A DNA stretch of 23,392 nucleotides from Woeseiaceae bacterium (lineage in GTDB: Bacteria; Pseudomonadota; Gammaproteobacteria; Steroidobacterales; Woeseiaceae). A model generated the notes under the pieces. That model was given only the letters and a program-made list of their open reading frames with translations. It searched no databases and had not been told where the DNA came from. The stretch covers positions 1-23,392 of the forward strand of contig WTCH01000005.1 in the NCBI GenBank assembly GCA_013138675.1, written 5' to 3'. Below, piece after piece: positions 7,361 through 15,003 of this stretch (position 1 is its first letter; each line of letters begins with the position of its first letter). Position numbers and translations under genes: made by a program.

Positions 7361-9046
7361 ATGTCTGAAAGTTTTGCTGAATTATTTGAAGAAAGTTTTG
7401 CCAGTCAACAAATAAAGCCGGGTTCCATCATCACCGGTATCGTTGTCGCGGTAAATGACGATGTCGTAATCGTCAGTGCAGGCCTCAAGTCAGAGGCTGT
7501 CATCCCCCTCGAAGAGTTTAAGAACGATAAGTCAGCCGAAGGTGGTCTTTCCGTCGGCGATGAAATCGAAGTTGCGCTGGACGCCGTTGAAGACGGTTTC
7601 GGCGAAACCAAGTTGTCGCGCGAAAAGGCGATACGTGCCCGCACCTGGATTGATCTCGAGAAAGCGTTCGAAGAGTCACAGGTTGTTGAGGGTGTTATCA
7701 ACGGCCGCGTTAAAGGTGGATTCACCGTAGAGATCGACAACGTCCGTGCATTCCTGCCGGGCTCACTCGTCGATGTACGGCCAGTTCGCGATCCGGGATA
7801 CCTCGAAGGCAAGAGCCTCGAGTTCAAGGTTATTAAGCTCGACCAGCGCCGTAATAACGTCGTTGTGTCGCGCCGTGCTGTTGTAGAGCAGGAATACTCG
7901 GCCGAACGCGAAGCGTTGCTCGCGGATCTGCAGGAAGGCAACACCGTCAAGGGAATAGTAAAGAACCTGACAGACTATGGCGCCTTCGTAGATCTGGGCG
8001 GAATAGACGGCTTGCTGCATATCACCGACATGGCATGGAAACGCGTCAAACATCCGTCTGAAGTTGTTGAGGTCGGGCAGGAAATTGACGTCAAGATCCT
8101 GAAGTTTGATCGTGAACGTCAGCGTGTGTCACTTGGCATGAAACAGCTTGGTGATGATCCTTGGAAGGATCTCGCTCGTCGTTATCCACAGCAGACGCGT
8201 ATGTTTGGCAAGATCACGAACATTGCTGACTACGGCTGCTTCGTTGAGATCGAGGATGGTGTTGAAGGCCTTGTTCATGTCTCGGAAATGGACTGGACGA
8301 ACAAGAACGTCAATCCTGCACGTGTCGTTTCGGTAGGCGACGAAGTCGAGGTCATGGTTATCGAGATCGATGAGGAACGTCGTCGTATTTCACTCGGTAT
8401 CAAGCAGTGCAAATCGAACCCATGGGCTGAATTCGCCGTTACGTTCAATCGTAACGACAAGGTAGCCGGACAGATCAAGTCGATCACCGATTTCGGTATC
8501 TTCATTGGTCTCGATGGTGGCATCGACGGACTTGTGCACCTTTCCGACATTTCCTGGGAAGTTCCGGGTGAAGAAGCGGTCCACAATTACAAGAAAGGCC
8601 AGGAGATCGAGGCCGCGGTTCTTGCGATTGATTCCGAGCGCGAAAGGATTTCATTGGGCATTAAGCAGCTTGAGAAAGATCCGTTCTCTGCCTGGCTCGC
8701 TGAGCATCCGAAGAACACAATCGTCACAGGCAAGGTCACCGAAGTCGATGCTCGCGGCGCGACGATCGATCTTGGTGAGGGTGTCGAGGGCTCACTGCGC
8801 GCCTCTGAGATGGCACGCGGCCGGGTAGAAGACGCGCGTTTGATGATCAAGGTTGGTGAGGAGGTTGAAGCCAAGTTCACGAACGTTGATCGTAAGAACC
8901 GCACGATCGCCCTGTCGATCAAAGCCAAGGAAGTTCACGACGAGCAGGAAGCGCTCAGCAGCTACAAAACTGAAGCTGGTGCAGCCCCTGTTGGCACGAC
9001 GCTCGGAGAGCTTCTTAAGGAAAAAATGTCAGGCGGAAGCAAATAA
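7361..9046 (+). CDS. rpsA: 30S ribosomal protein S1
   Basis: 561 residues, close to the 557 of E. coli S1. The N-terminus MSESFAELFEESF matches the ribosome-binding start of enterobacterial S1. Six S1 (OB-fold) repeats follow; repeats 3 to 6 show the usual pattern of GxVxxxxDYGAFVDL..GLLHITDM and similar blocks, the most C-terminal ones more diverged. S1 binds mRNA on the 30S subunit and helps initiation on structured or leaderless messages. I use the ATG at 7361; an in-frame GTG at 7328 would add 11 residues encoded within the leader hairpin and does not match the family start. Confidence 0.97.
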   Translation: MSESFAELFEESFASQQIKPGSIITGIVVAVNDDVVIVSAGLKSEAVIPLEEFKNDKSAEGGLSVGDEIEVALDAVEDGFGETKLSREKAIRARTWIDLEKAFEESQVVEGVINGRVKGGFTVEIDNVRAFLPGSLVDVRPVRDPGYLEGKSLEFKVIKLDQRRNNVVVSRRAVVEQEYSAEREALLADLQEGNTVKGIVKNLTDYGAFVDLGGIDGLLHITDMAWKRVKHPSEVVEVGQEIDVKILKFDRERQRVSLGMKQLGDDPWKDLARRYPQQTRMFGKITNIADYGCFVEIEDGVEGLVHVSEMDWTNKNVNPARVVSVGDEVEVMVIEIDEERRRISLGIKQCKSNPWAEFAVTFNRNDKVAGQIKSITDFGIFIGLDGGIDGLVHLSDISWEVPGEEAVHNYKKGQEIEAAVLAIDSERERISLGIKQLEKDPFSAWLAEHPKNTIVTGKVTEVDARGATIDLGEGVEGSLRASEMARGRVEDARLMIKVGEEVEAKFTNVDRKNRTIALSIKAKEVHDEQEALSSYKTEAGAAPVGTTLGELLKEKMSGGSK

Positions 9047-9059
9047 TACGTAAAAACAG

Positions 9060-9085
9060 TAGCCCAGACCGTCCGGTCTGGGCTA
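9060..9085 (+). terminator. strong hairpin after rpsA, probable terminator
   Basis: TAGCCCAGACC-gtcc-GGTCTGGGCTA is a perfect 11-bp stem with a 4-base loop, preceded by an A-rich run. The following TATTGTTAATATT is T-rich but broken, so termination may be partial and leave some read-through into ihfB. Confidence 0.65.
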
Positions 9086-9140
9086 TATTGTTAATATTAT
9101 CCGTGGGTTACGGGCTACAGAAGAACAAGCGAAGCGAAAG

Positions 9141-9443
9141 ATGACCAAATCAGAACTCATAGAAGTTATCGCACGCAAACAAAAGCACCTCCCAGCCAAG
9201 GATGTGGAATTAGCCGTCAAGCACCTTCTTGACCTGATGAGTGACGCTCTGGCAAGGGGTGAGCGCATCGAGATCCGAGGGTTCGGCAGCTTTTCGTTGC
9301 ACTTTCGTCCGCCACGCATTGGCCGAAATCCCAAGACGGGAGAGGCTGTTGCCCTGTCCGGTAAATACGTACCGCACTTCAAGCCGGGCAAGGATTTGCG
9401 CGAACGCGTCAACTCTAGCCACCATTTCCCAATCAAGAGCTAG
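9141..9443 (+). CDS. ihfB: integration host factor subunit beta
   Basis: 100 residues of the HU/IHF family. MTKSELIEVIA at the start, IRGFGSFSLHFRPPR in the beta arms and GRNPKTGEAV at the DNA-intercalating arm tip identify the beta subunit rather than HU. With IhfA it bends DNA sharply at specific sites and supports recombination, replication and promoter activation. Location behind rpsA is the conserved gammaproteobacterial position. A GAAAG lies directly before the ATG. The C-terminal extension NSSHHFPIKS is slightly longer than in E. coli. Confidence 0.96.
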   Translation: MTKSELIEVIARKQKHLPAKDVELAVKHLLDLMSDALARGERIEIRGFGSFSLHFRPPRIGRNPKTGEAVALSGKYVPHFKPGKDLRERVNSSHHFPIKS

Positions 9444-9481
9444 TCTCCTACAATCAGTTCGTAGTTCTCCGGAGTGAGCGC

Positions 9482-9778
9482 ATGTTGAAACGTGCCGGCC
9501 TGATTATCCTGATCGTTGTTCTGTTCGCGTTGATGTTCACGTTTACGGCGTTGAACACGGGTGAGATCGAGCTGGATCTTGGCTTTTTTGAGCGAACGTA
9601 TCCCATCTCAATGACGCTAGCCACGACCTTTGTGTTGGGCATGGTGTTCGGCATGTTGTGTATGACCGCATTCGTGTTCCGCCTTTTCAATGAGCGCCGA
9701 ACTCTGCGGCGTTCATTACGCGTATCCGAGTCAGAAGTCAGCAGCCTCAGGAACCTGCCACTTACCGATGCCGACTGA
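9482..9778 (+). CDS. lapA: LapA-type inner-membrane protein (DUF1049)
   Basis: 98 residues with two hydrophobic segments (about 5-25 and 42-66) joined by the conserved LNTGEIELDLGFF loop, then a basic, coiled C-terminal tail. This is the LapA/YciS layout. LapA works with LapB at the inner membrane in the control of lipopolysaccharide assembly in E. coli. A GGAGTGAG precedes the ATG. The 3' end overlaps lapB by 11 bases in another frame, so the two are translationally coupled. Confidence 0.92.
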   Translation: MLKRAGLIILIVVLFALMFTFTALNTGEIELDLGFFERTYPISMTLATTFVLGMVFGMLCMTAFVFRLFNERRTLRRSLRVSESEVSSLRNLPLTDAD

Positions 9779-10970
9779 ATCCACATTTCTGCTTGCCGGG
9801 CTGTTCCTGTTGCTTGCGGCCGCGGGCTGGGCGCTCGGTCGTTTTGGTGAGCGAGACGAAGAGGAAGCGGCTCCACCGCTGAACATCGACTACCTGAAGG
9901 GCCTGAATTTCCTCCTCAATGAACAAACGGATCAGGCGCTCGAGCATTTTCTGGCGATGGTGCGTGTCGATGACAAAACCATAGAAACGCATTTCGCGCT
10001 CGGCAGCCTGTTTCGCCGACGTGGCGAGGTCGACCGGGCCATTCGCATTCATCAGAACATCATCGCGCGGCCGGACCTGGCATCGGAGCAGCGGGACCAG
10101 GCGTTGTTTTCTCTGGCCAAAGACTATCTGCATGCCGGGTTACTGGACCGGGCAGAGAAGCTGTTCTCGCGCCTGGCGCAGGGATCCCGGTACGAGGTGC
10201 AGGCACTGGAGAGCTTGTGCCGCATTTACGAGCAGGAAAAGGAATGGCAAAAAGCCATCGATGCCGGGCAACGTCTCGAAGCCTTGGGTGGGCGTTCACT
10301 GGCGCTACAAATTGCGCACTATTATTGTGAGCTTGCTGAATCAGCGGCATCCAAGAACGACTACGCTGCTGCGCGGCAGTATGTGAAAAAAGCTCAGGCA
10401 GGTCGGCCCAGGACCATGCGTGGCGCGTTGACGCGAGCCCACATCGCACGCGAATCGGATGACTCCAAAACGGCGTTGCGCCTGTACCACCGGATTATTG
10501 AGGAACACACCTATCTTATCGCCGAAGCGTTGCCCGAAATCGTGGCGACGTATGAGAGCGAAGGATCAATGGAAGGGCTCGACAAGGCGCTGAAGTCAAT
10601 GCTCAAGGAAGATCCCGAGATGAGTTCGCTCGTGGCCTATACGGCTATCGTCAACAACATTGGTGGCATACCGATAATCGACGAGTGCGTCGAACACTAC
10701 ATGCTCGAGGATCCGACGCTCGCTGAATTTGTGGACCTCCATCAACTCACCGAGTCGAGTGAAGAGACCCACGATGTGGCCCTGCAGAAAGTGCGCGCCG
10801 CATTGTCCAAGCTGGCCAGTGCAACGCCTCGTTACCAATGCCAGGAATGTGGGTTCTCGAGCCAGCGCCTGCTCTGGCAATGTCCAAGCTGTCGAAACTG
10901 GGAGACGCAACGGCCGGCCTCACGGGTACAGTTCGACACTGTCTTGCAGCACTCGATTACCAAGCGCTAA
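9768..10970 (+). CDS. lapB: LapB, TPR protein controlling LPS synthesis
   Basis: 400 residues; E. coli LapB (YciM) has 389. An N-terminal membrane anchor (about 7-25) is followed by a chain of TPR helices (about 45-340) and a rubredoxin-like zinc or iron site with Cys358, Cys361, Cys372 and Cys375. In E. coli LapB presents LpxC to the FtsH protease and so limits lipid A synthesis; both the anchor and the metal domain are needed there. I chose the ATG at 9768, inside the end of lapA, because it gives the family N-terminus directly before the anchor; an earlier in-frame ATG at 9690 would read deep through lapA. Confidence 0.94.
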   Translation: MPTESTFLLAGLFLLLAAAGWALGRFGERDEEEAAPPLNIDYLKGLNFLLNEQTDQALEHFLAMVRVDDKTIETHFALGSLFRRRGEVDRAIRIHQNIIARPDLASEQRDQALFSLAKDYLHAGLLDRAEKLFSRLAQGSRYEVQALESLCRIYEQEKEWQKAIDAGQRLEALGGRSLALQIAHYYCELAESAASKNDYAAARQYVKKAQAGRPRTMRGALTRAHIARESDDSKTALRLYHRIIEEHTYLIAEALPEIVATYESEGSMEGLDKALKSMLKEDPEMSSLVAYTAIVNNIGGIPIIDECVEHYMLEDPTLAEFVDLHQLTESSEETHDVALQKVRAALSKLASATPRYQCQECGFSSQRLLWQCPSCRNWETQRPASRVQFDTVLQHSITKR

Positions 10971-10984
10971 AACCTCACAAAGAG

Positions 10985-11020
10985 GGGAATTTTGTGGCAC
11001 GCGCCAGCGTGGGAATTTTC
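10985..11020 (+). other. hairpin flanked by a short direct repeat, lapB downstream gap
   Basis: CACGC-gcca-GCGTG (10998-11011) is bracketed by two copies of GGGAATTTT (10985-10993 and 11011-11019). The second copy gives a short T-run behind the stem, so this may be a weak terminator of the lapAB transcript ahead of the ComEA-like gene. Confidence 0.3.
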
Positions 11021-11059
11021 CTAAGCTCCGGATGGAATTCACGTCAAAAGGAGCTTGTT

Positions 11060-11335
11060 ATGAAAACACCCATCCGAACGCTAATAACGCTGATCGCCTG
11101 CGCCCCATTGTGGGCATTCGCAGGACCGGTCGATATCAACACCGCAGACGCGGAAACGATCTCCACGGAGTTGAATGGCGTTGGCAAGGCCAAGGCTGAG
11201 GCCATTGTGGAATACAGGAAGAAATACGGCCCGTTCAAGAGTGCGGATGACCTGTCGCTCGTCAAGGGAATTGGCGACCGCACTGTGGAGCTGAACCGCG
11301 CAAATATCCTCGTATCGCCCGCCAAGAAGAAGTAA
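11060..11335 (+). CDS. small secreted ComEA-like helix-hairpin-helix protein
   Basis: 91 residues. A signal peptide (about 1-21, ending WAFA before Gly22) is followed by one ComEA-type tandem helix-hairpin-helix domain: VDINTAD entry, LNGVGKAKAEAI at about 38-49 and VKGIGDRTVE at about 68-77. ComEA proteins bind double-stranded DNA in the periplasm during natural transformation; many gammaproteobacteria have such minimal versions whose role is less certain. The start at 11060 follows a strong AAAAGGAG at the right distance; a longer in-frame reading from 10838 would overlap lapB and bury the signal peptide. It is flanked by a weak hairpin upstream and a strong terminator downstream, so it is probably a single-gene unit. 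An LIAC stretch at 11-14 resembles a lipobox but leaves a very short hydrophobic core. Confidence 0.87.
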   Translation: MKTPIRTLITLIACAPLWAFAGPVDINTADAETISTELNGVGKAKAEAIVEYRKKYGPFKSADDLSLVKGIGDRTVELNRANILVSPAKKK

Positions 11336-11357
11336 CGCCGACAATCGTGATCCGTGT

Positions 11358-11403
11358 AACGCCAGCGTCCGTGACAGCAGTCATGACGCTGGCGTTTCTT
11401 ATT
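11358..11403 (+). terminator. rho-independent terminator after the ComEA-like gene
   Basis: A perfect 12-bp stem, AACGCCAGCGTC (11358-11369) with GACGCTGGCGTT (11385-11396), encloses a 15-base loop that itself can form TGAC-agca-GTCA. TCTTATT follows. It lies between the ComEA-like gene and galU. Confidence 0.8.
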
Positions 11404-11430
11404 GGCTATTATGCGCACTGCAATGGGCGC

Positions 11431-11447
11431 AAGGGAGCATCAGATTG
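11431..11447 (+). promoter_or_regulatory. ribosome binding site and TTG start of galU
   Basis: AAGGGAG at 11431-11437 stands 7 bases before a TTG at 11445. The nearby ATGs at 11411 and 11423 are in a different frame, so TTG is the only start that gives the normal GalU N-terminus behind a good Shine-Dalgarno. Confidence 0.75.
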
Positions 11448-12308
11448 ACGAACAAGGTCAGGTCAGCAGTATTTCCGGTAGCGGGGCGCGGAACGCGATT
11501 TCTGCCGGCAACCAAGGCAAGTCCGAAAGAGATGTTGCCAATTGTCGACAAGCCTCTCATTCAGTATGCAGTCGAGGAGGCTGTTGATGCCGGTGCGACC
11601 AAGCTGATTTTCATTACCGGCAGCTCCAAACGCGCCATCGAGGATCATTTCGACAGCGATCCGGAGCTTGAGCGGGCACTATCAGATAGCGGTAAGGACG
11701 ATTTACTCCGATCAATCCGCGACATCGTCCCCAAGGGCGTGACCTGTATCTATATTCGCCAGGGAGAGCCACTCGGACTCGGCCATGCCGTTTTGTGCGC
11801 CAAATCGGCTGTCGGCAATGAACCATTTTTTGTCCATCTCGCGGATGACCTGATTGCCGGAGATCCACCGTGCCTCACCCAGATGGCAGGAGAATATGCG
11901 CGGCACAGCAGCAGTGTGATCGCTGTGGAGACCGTACCGCATGAAGATACGTCCAGCTACGGCATTGTCGCGGTCAATGACGAGTCACGAATTACCCAGA
12001 TCGTCGAGAAACCGGACCCGGAGGACGCGCCGTCGAACTCCGCCGTTGTTGGGCGGTACCTACTTGCGCCGGAGATTTTTGACAAACTCGAGACGACCGG
12101 ACGCGGCGCCGGCGGCGAGATCCAACTCACTGACGCTATTGCCGACTTGCTAGCGGAATCGGCTGTATACGCTTATTCATTCAGCGGTGAGCGGTTCGAC
12201 TGTGGCAGCAAGCTGGGATACCTGAAGGCCACAGTAGCCTATGGGCTTGATCACCCCGACACAGGTGATGCGTTGCGCGCACACTTGCGTGACACTTTAT
12301 GCGACTAG
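11445..12308 (+). CDS. galU: UTP--glucose-1-phosphate uridylyltransferase
   Basis: 287 residues, slightly shorter than the 302 of E. coli GalU. The nucleotide-binding motif GRGTRFLPATKASPKE (about 14-29), the VDKPLIQY block and the late GRGAGGEIQLTDAI and FDCGSKLGYL blocks are all present, so the active site looks intact. GalU makes UDP-glucose from UTP and glucose 1-phosphate, a precursor of LPS core, exopolysaccharide and other glycans. Translation starts at TTG, which may reduce expression. A terminator separates it from the gene upstream. Confidence 0.95.
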   Translation: MTNKVRSAVFPVAGRGTRFLPATKASPKEMLPIVDKPLIQYAVEEAVDAGATKLIFITGSSKRAIEDHFDSDPELERALSDSGKDDLLRSIRDIVPKGVTCIYIRQGEPLGLGHAVLCAKSAVGNEPFFVHLADDLIAGDPPCLTQMAGEYARHSSSVIAVETVPHEDTSSYGIVAVNDESRITQIVEKPDPEDAPSNSAVVGRYLLAPEIFDKLETTGRGAGGEIQLTDAIADLLAESAVYAYSFSGERFDCGSKLGYLKATVAYGLDHPDTGDALRAHLRDTLCD

Positions 12309-12354
12309 CGGTATAGAGGGCTGTACTGACCACCCCCCTGGGATTAAGCTCGAC

Positions 12355-12369
12355 TCCTGACTCTCAGGA
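12355..12369 (+). other. short hairpin before the M20 peptidase gene
   Basis: TCCTGA-ctc-TCAGGA is a perfect 6-bp stem with a 3-base loop. Its right arm contains the AGGA that would serve as ribosome binding site for the ATG at 12378, so folding could hide that site. There is no T-run. Confidence 0.35.
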
Positions 12370-12377
12370 CGCCTCCA

Positions 12378-13784
12378 ATGAAAAGACTGTTTGCAGCTTG
12401 CGTACTGCTATTTTCAATGTCGGTCAGTGCTCAGGATCGATACCTTGTTGATTGGGATACGGTTGGCGAGGAGACCCTGCAACACCTCTCCGAACTGGTG
12501 CAGATCGATACGAGTAACCCGCCGGGTAACGAAACCAACGCCGCCAAATACGTCGAAGCGATACTCGCGGCCGAGGGCATAGAATCGCAACTGTATGCAC
12601 TGGACCCGGATCGCGCGAACCTGGTTGCGCGAATCAAGGGAAACGGTTCCAAACGCCCGATCCTCATCATGGGGCACACAGACGTCGTGGGTGTACAGGC
12701 AGAGCGCTGGACCGAGGAACCGTTTAGCGGCCTGCGCAAAGACGGCTGGGTTTATGGTCGCGGCACACTCGACGACAAAGACTCTGTGGCGGCCGGCATG
12801 ATGGTCATGATCATGCTGAAGCGCTACGGCGTCGAACTGGATCGAGACATCATTTTCCTGGCCGAATCAGGAGAAGAGGGCACCCCGGATGTCGGCATTA
12901 ACTTCATGGTCGAGAAGCACTGGGACGCAATAGATGCGGAGTACTGCCTTGCCGAGGGCGGTAGCGGAATTCTCGAGGATCAGGGCGTCAAAGTGGTCGG
13001 TGTGCAAACGACGGAGAAGATGCCCAGACGCGTAACCCTTATCGCACGGGGGACGGCAGGGCACGGGTCCGTCCCGCGCACTGACAATGCCGTTGCCGCG
13101 ATTGCACGCGCGGTAGCACGGGCGGACGCATGGCACACCGAGATGCGTCTGAACGGAACGACTGAGACTTACTTTGATCGTCTGGCGACCATCTCGGAAC
13201 CGGAAGACGCTTTCCGTTACCAGAACGTCGATAACCCGGAAGAATCCGATGCAATCCAGCAACATTTCCTCGAGAATTTCCCGTATCACTATTCAGTTCT
13301 GCGGACATCGGTTGTGCCGACCATTATCGATGCGGGATTTCGCAAGAACGTAATTCCCTCCGAGGCGACCGCGATGCTGGATATTCGCATGCTTCCCGAC
13401 GAAGACGTGGAGGCCTTCTACGCGCAATTGGCCGAGGTGATTGATGACCCGAACGTGGAAATCGTTCCTGAGAACATCTACCGTCCGGCGGCGCCCCCTT
13501 CCGGACTCGACAATGCAATGTTCGAGAGCATTGAACGCGTAGCGGGCGAGATCTATCCCGATGCCATCGTTCTTCCCACAATGTCCACCGGTGCGACGGA
13601 TATGGCCCAGGTGCGCGCCAAAGGCGTTCCGGCTTACGGAATCGGCCCTATTCGCAGTATTGCGGAACTGAATAGCGGCAACGGTGCGCACAGTGATAAC
13701 GAGCGTGTATCAGAGGATGCGATGACGGACTTTCTTCAATTTCTCTGGATGACCGTAATTGACGTCGCTGCAAGCGAACTATGA
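12378..13784 (+). CDS. secreted M20-family metallopeptidase
   Basis: 468 residues. A signal peptide (about 1-18, MKRLF start, cleavage near VSA-Q) precedes a peptidase M20/ArgE/DapE domain. Metal and catalytic positions are visible: His100 and Asp102 in GHTDVVG, Asp132/Asp133 in GRGTLDDKD, Glu166/Glu167 in ESGEEG, Glu193, and a late HSDNERV histidine near the C-terminus. A dimerisation insert lies in the middle (about 225-350). The family uses two zinc ions to hydrolyse amide bonds in peptides or acyl-amino acids; export suggests a role in periplasmic peptide use. The exact substrate cannot be read from sequence. The stop codon overlaps the start of the following hydrolase gene, so the two are co-translated. 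Confidence 0.88.
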   Translation: MKRLFAACVLLFSMSVSAQDRYLVDWDTVGEETLQHLSELVQIDTSNPPGNETNAAKYVEAILAAEGIESQLYALDPDRANLVARIKGNGSKRPILIMGHTDVVGVQAERWTEEPFSGLRKDGWVYGRGTLDDKDSVAAGMMVMIMLKRYGVELDRDIIFLAESGEEGTPDVGINFMVEKHWDAIDAEYCLAEGGSGILEDQGVKVVGVQTTEKMPRRVTLIARGTAGHGSVPRTDNAVAAIARAVARADAWHTEMRLNGTTETYFDRLATISEPEDAFRYQNVDNPEESDAIQQHFLENFPYHYSVLRTSVVPTIIDAGFRKNVIPSEATAMLDIRMLPDEDVEAFYAQLAEVIDDPNVEIVPENIYRPAAPPSGLDNAMFESIERVAGEIYPDAIVLPTMSTGATDMAQVRAKGVPAYGIGPIRSIAELNSGNGAHSDNERVSEDAMTDFLQFLWMTVIDVAASEL

Positions 13785-14452
13785 CGCAACCCGATCTCGT
13801 CGTTTTCGACATGATCGGAACGACCATTCAAGCCAGCGAAAAAATTCCGCAGGCGTTCATTTCGGCGTTCGCGGGCGAGGGTGTTCACCTGACCTCTAAA
13901 GATGTGTCTTCAATTCGTGGAAAGTCAAAGCGCGAAGCTATTCGAGAGCTGCTGTTGGTACGTGCCGGGGAAAAAGTTGCGAAGCACCGTTCCGATATTG
14001 TCTATGCAGCGTTCAAGGACGAACTGCTGAAGTGTTATCGCGACGGCCCTGTTACAGCGATCGTAGGCGCGGAAGAAACCTTTGACTGGTGTCGTAGTCG
14101 GTCGATTCGAACCTCACTGACCACGGGCTTCGATCACGAACTCGCGGCCGTTCTCATTAATAAGCTGGGCTGGATGGAATTGGTAGACGTCCTTATCTGC
14201 AACGATGATGTTTCGGCGGGCCGGCCAGCTCCGGACCTGATCCTGGCGGCGATGAGTCGCCTGAAGTTGGCTGATGTCGCCCGAGTCGCAAGTGTTGGTG
14301 ACACGGTTTCCGATCTCGAGGCAGGCGCTAATGCAGGGACCCGGTGGAACATCGGTGTGTTGTCCGGTGCGCACTCCAGAGAGCAGCTTTCGGCCGCAGC
14401 TCATACGGCACTGATCGATAGCGTCGCGAATTTGCCAGGTCTGTTTTCCTAA
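13781..14452 (+). CDS. phosphonatase-like HAD hydrolase
   Basis: 223 residues of the HAD superfamily. The nucleophile is Asp10 in FDMIGTT. The residue two after it is Ile12 rather than the Asp used as acid/base by ordinary HAD phosphatases, which is the pattern of phosphonoacetaldehyde hydrolase (DxAGTT). Lys50 in RGKSKREAIREL falls where the Schiff-base lysine of PhnX lies by simple alignment, 40 residues after the nucleophile. GRPAPD at 147-152 and GDTVSD at 173-178 give the remaining motifs. There is no signal peptide, so it acts in the cytoplasm, unlike its exported partner gene. It overlaps the M20 gene by 4 bases. It may cleave a phosphonate or a phosphate ester; no other phosphonate genes are in view. 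Confidence 0.83.
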   Translation: MTQPDLVVFDMIGTTIQASEKIPQAFISAFAGEGVHLTSKDVSSIRGKSKREAIRELLLVRAGEKVAKHRSDIVYAAFKDELLKCYRDGPVTAIVGAEETFDWCRSRSIRTSLTTGFDHELAAVLINKLGWMELVDVLICNDDVSAGRPAPDLILAAMSRLKLADVARVASVGDTVSDLEAGANAGTRWNIGVLSGAHSREQLSAAAHTALIDSVANLPGLFS

Positions 14453-15003
14453 CCGCTCGACGACATCACGTGGAAATACCATGAATAGAATGCGACCCAC
14501 ACGCAAACGTGCATTACCTGCAATGTGCGTATGCCAACAAACCGGTTCAGCGCTCTGCTTGCTGCCGCAGAGACGATGGTTACGATGATGAAGCGCATCA
14601 ATCTCGCGGGAATACTGATCAACAAGAAGATGAACAGGCCGTAACCCAGTTGCGCAGCCTCAAGGGCATATAACTTATACGGAGTACCAACAAGAGGGCC
14701 GATGAATAGCGCTACCAGGCCACTGTTTTGCAGTTGATCCCGCACGTTATTCATCATGCCCTCATTTATTGCCGGGATTGACGTAAACACTGCGCGCAGT
14801 GCATCTGCGTTGACAAGCCCCATAGTCCAGATGAATGCACCGCCAATCAAAGCACCCAATAGCGCCCATAGGCACGCCCACATCGCCCGCTTGAAACTAC
14901 GCAGTGCAATCCAGCTGAGAAAAACATCTGGGACGATAAAGAAGAGCGTCGCTTCAGCCAGGCCCCATAGCGCGGCGAGTGCGTTAGTTCGATTGAGTTT
15001 CAT
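14449..15003 (-). CDS. small multi-pass membrane protein, possibly VTT/DedA-like
   Basis: 184 residues with about five hydrophobic segments (roughly 8-34, 42-62, 95-118, 121-147, 160-180). I do not recognise it firmly. The acidic residue in an early membrane stretch (AEATLFFIVPDVFLSW), the glycine-rich second segment and the GPLVGTPYKLYALEA stretch recall VTT/DedA or YqaA-type lipid-flippase folds, but this is only a resemblance. It is last in the lipid-synthesis operon and overlaps the preceding gene by 20 bases, which supports a membrane-lipid job. An AGGAG lies 13 bases before the ATG. Its stop codon overlaps the stop of the convergent HAD gene on the other strand. Confidence 0.75.
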   Translation of the reverse strand: MKLNRTNALAALWGLAEATLFFIVPDVFLSWIALRSFKRAMWACLWALLGALIGGAFIWTMGLVNADALRAVFTSIPAINEGMMNNVRDQLQNSGLVALFIGPLVGTPYKLYALEAAQLGYGLFIFLLISIPARLMRFIIVTIVSAAASRALNRFVGIRTLQVMHVCVWVAFYSWYFHVMSSSG

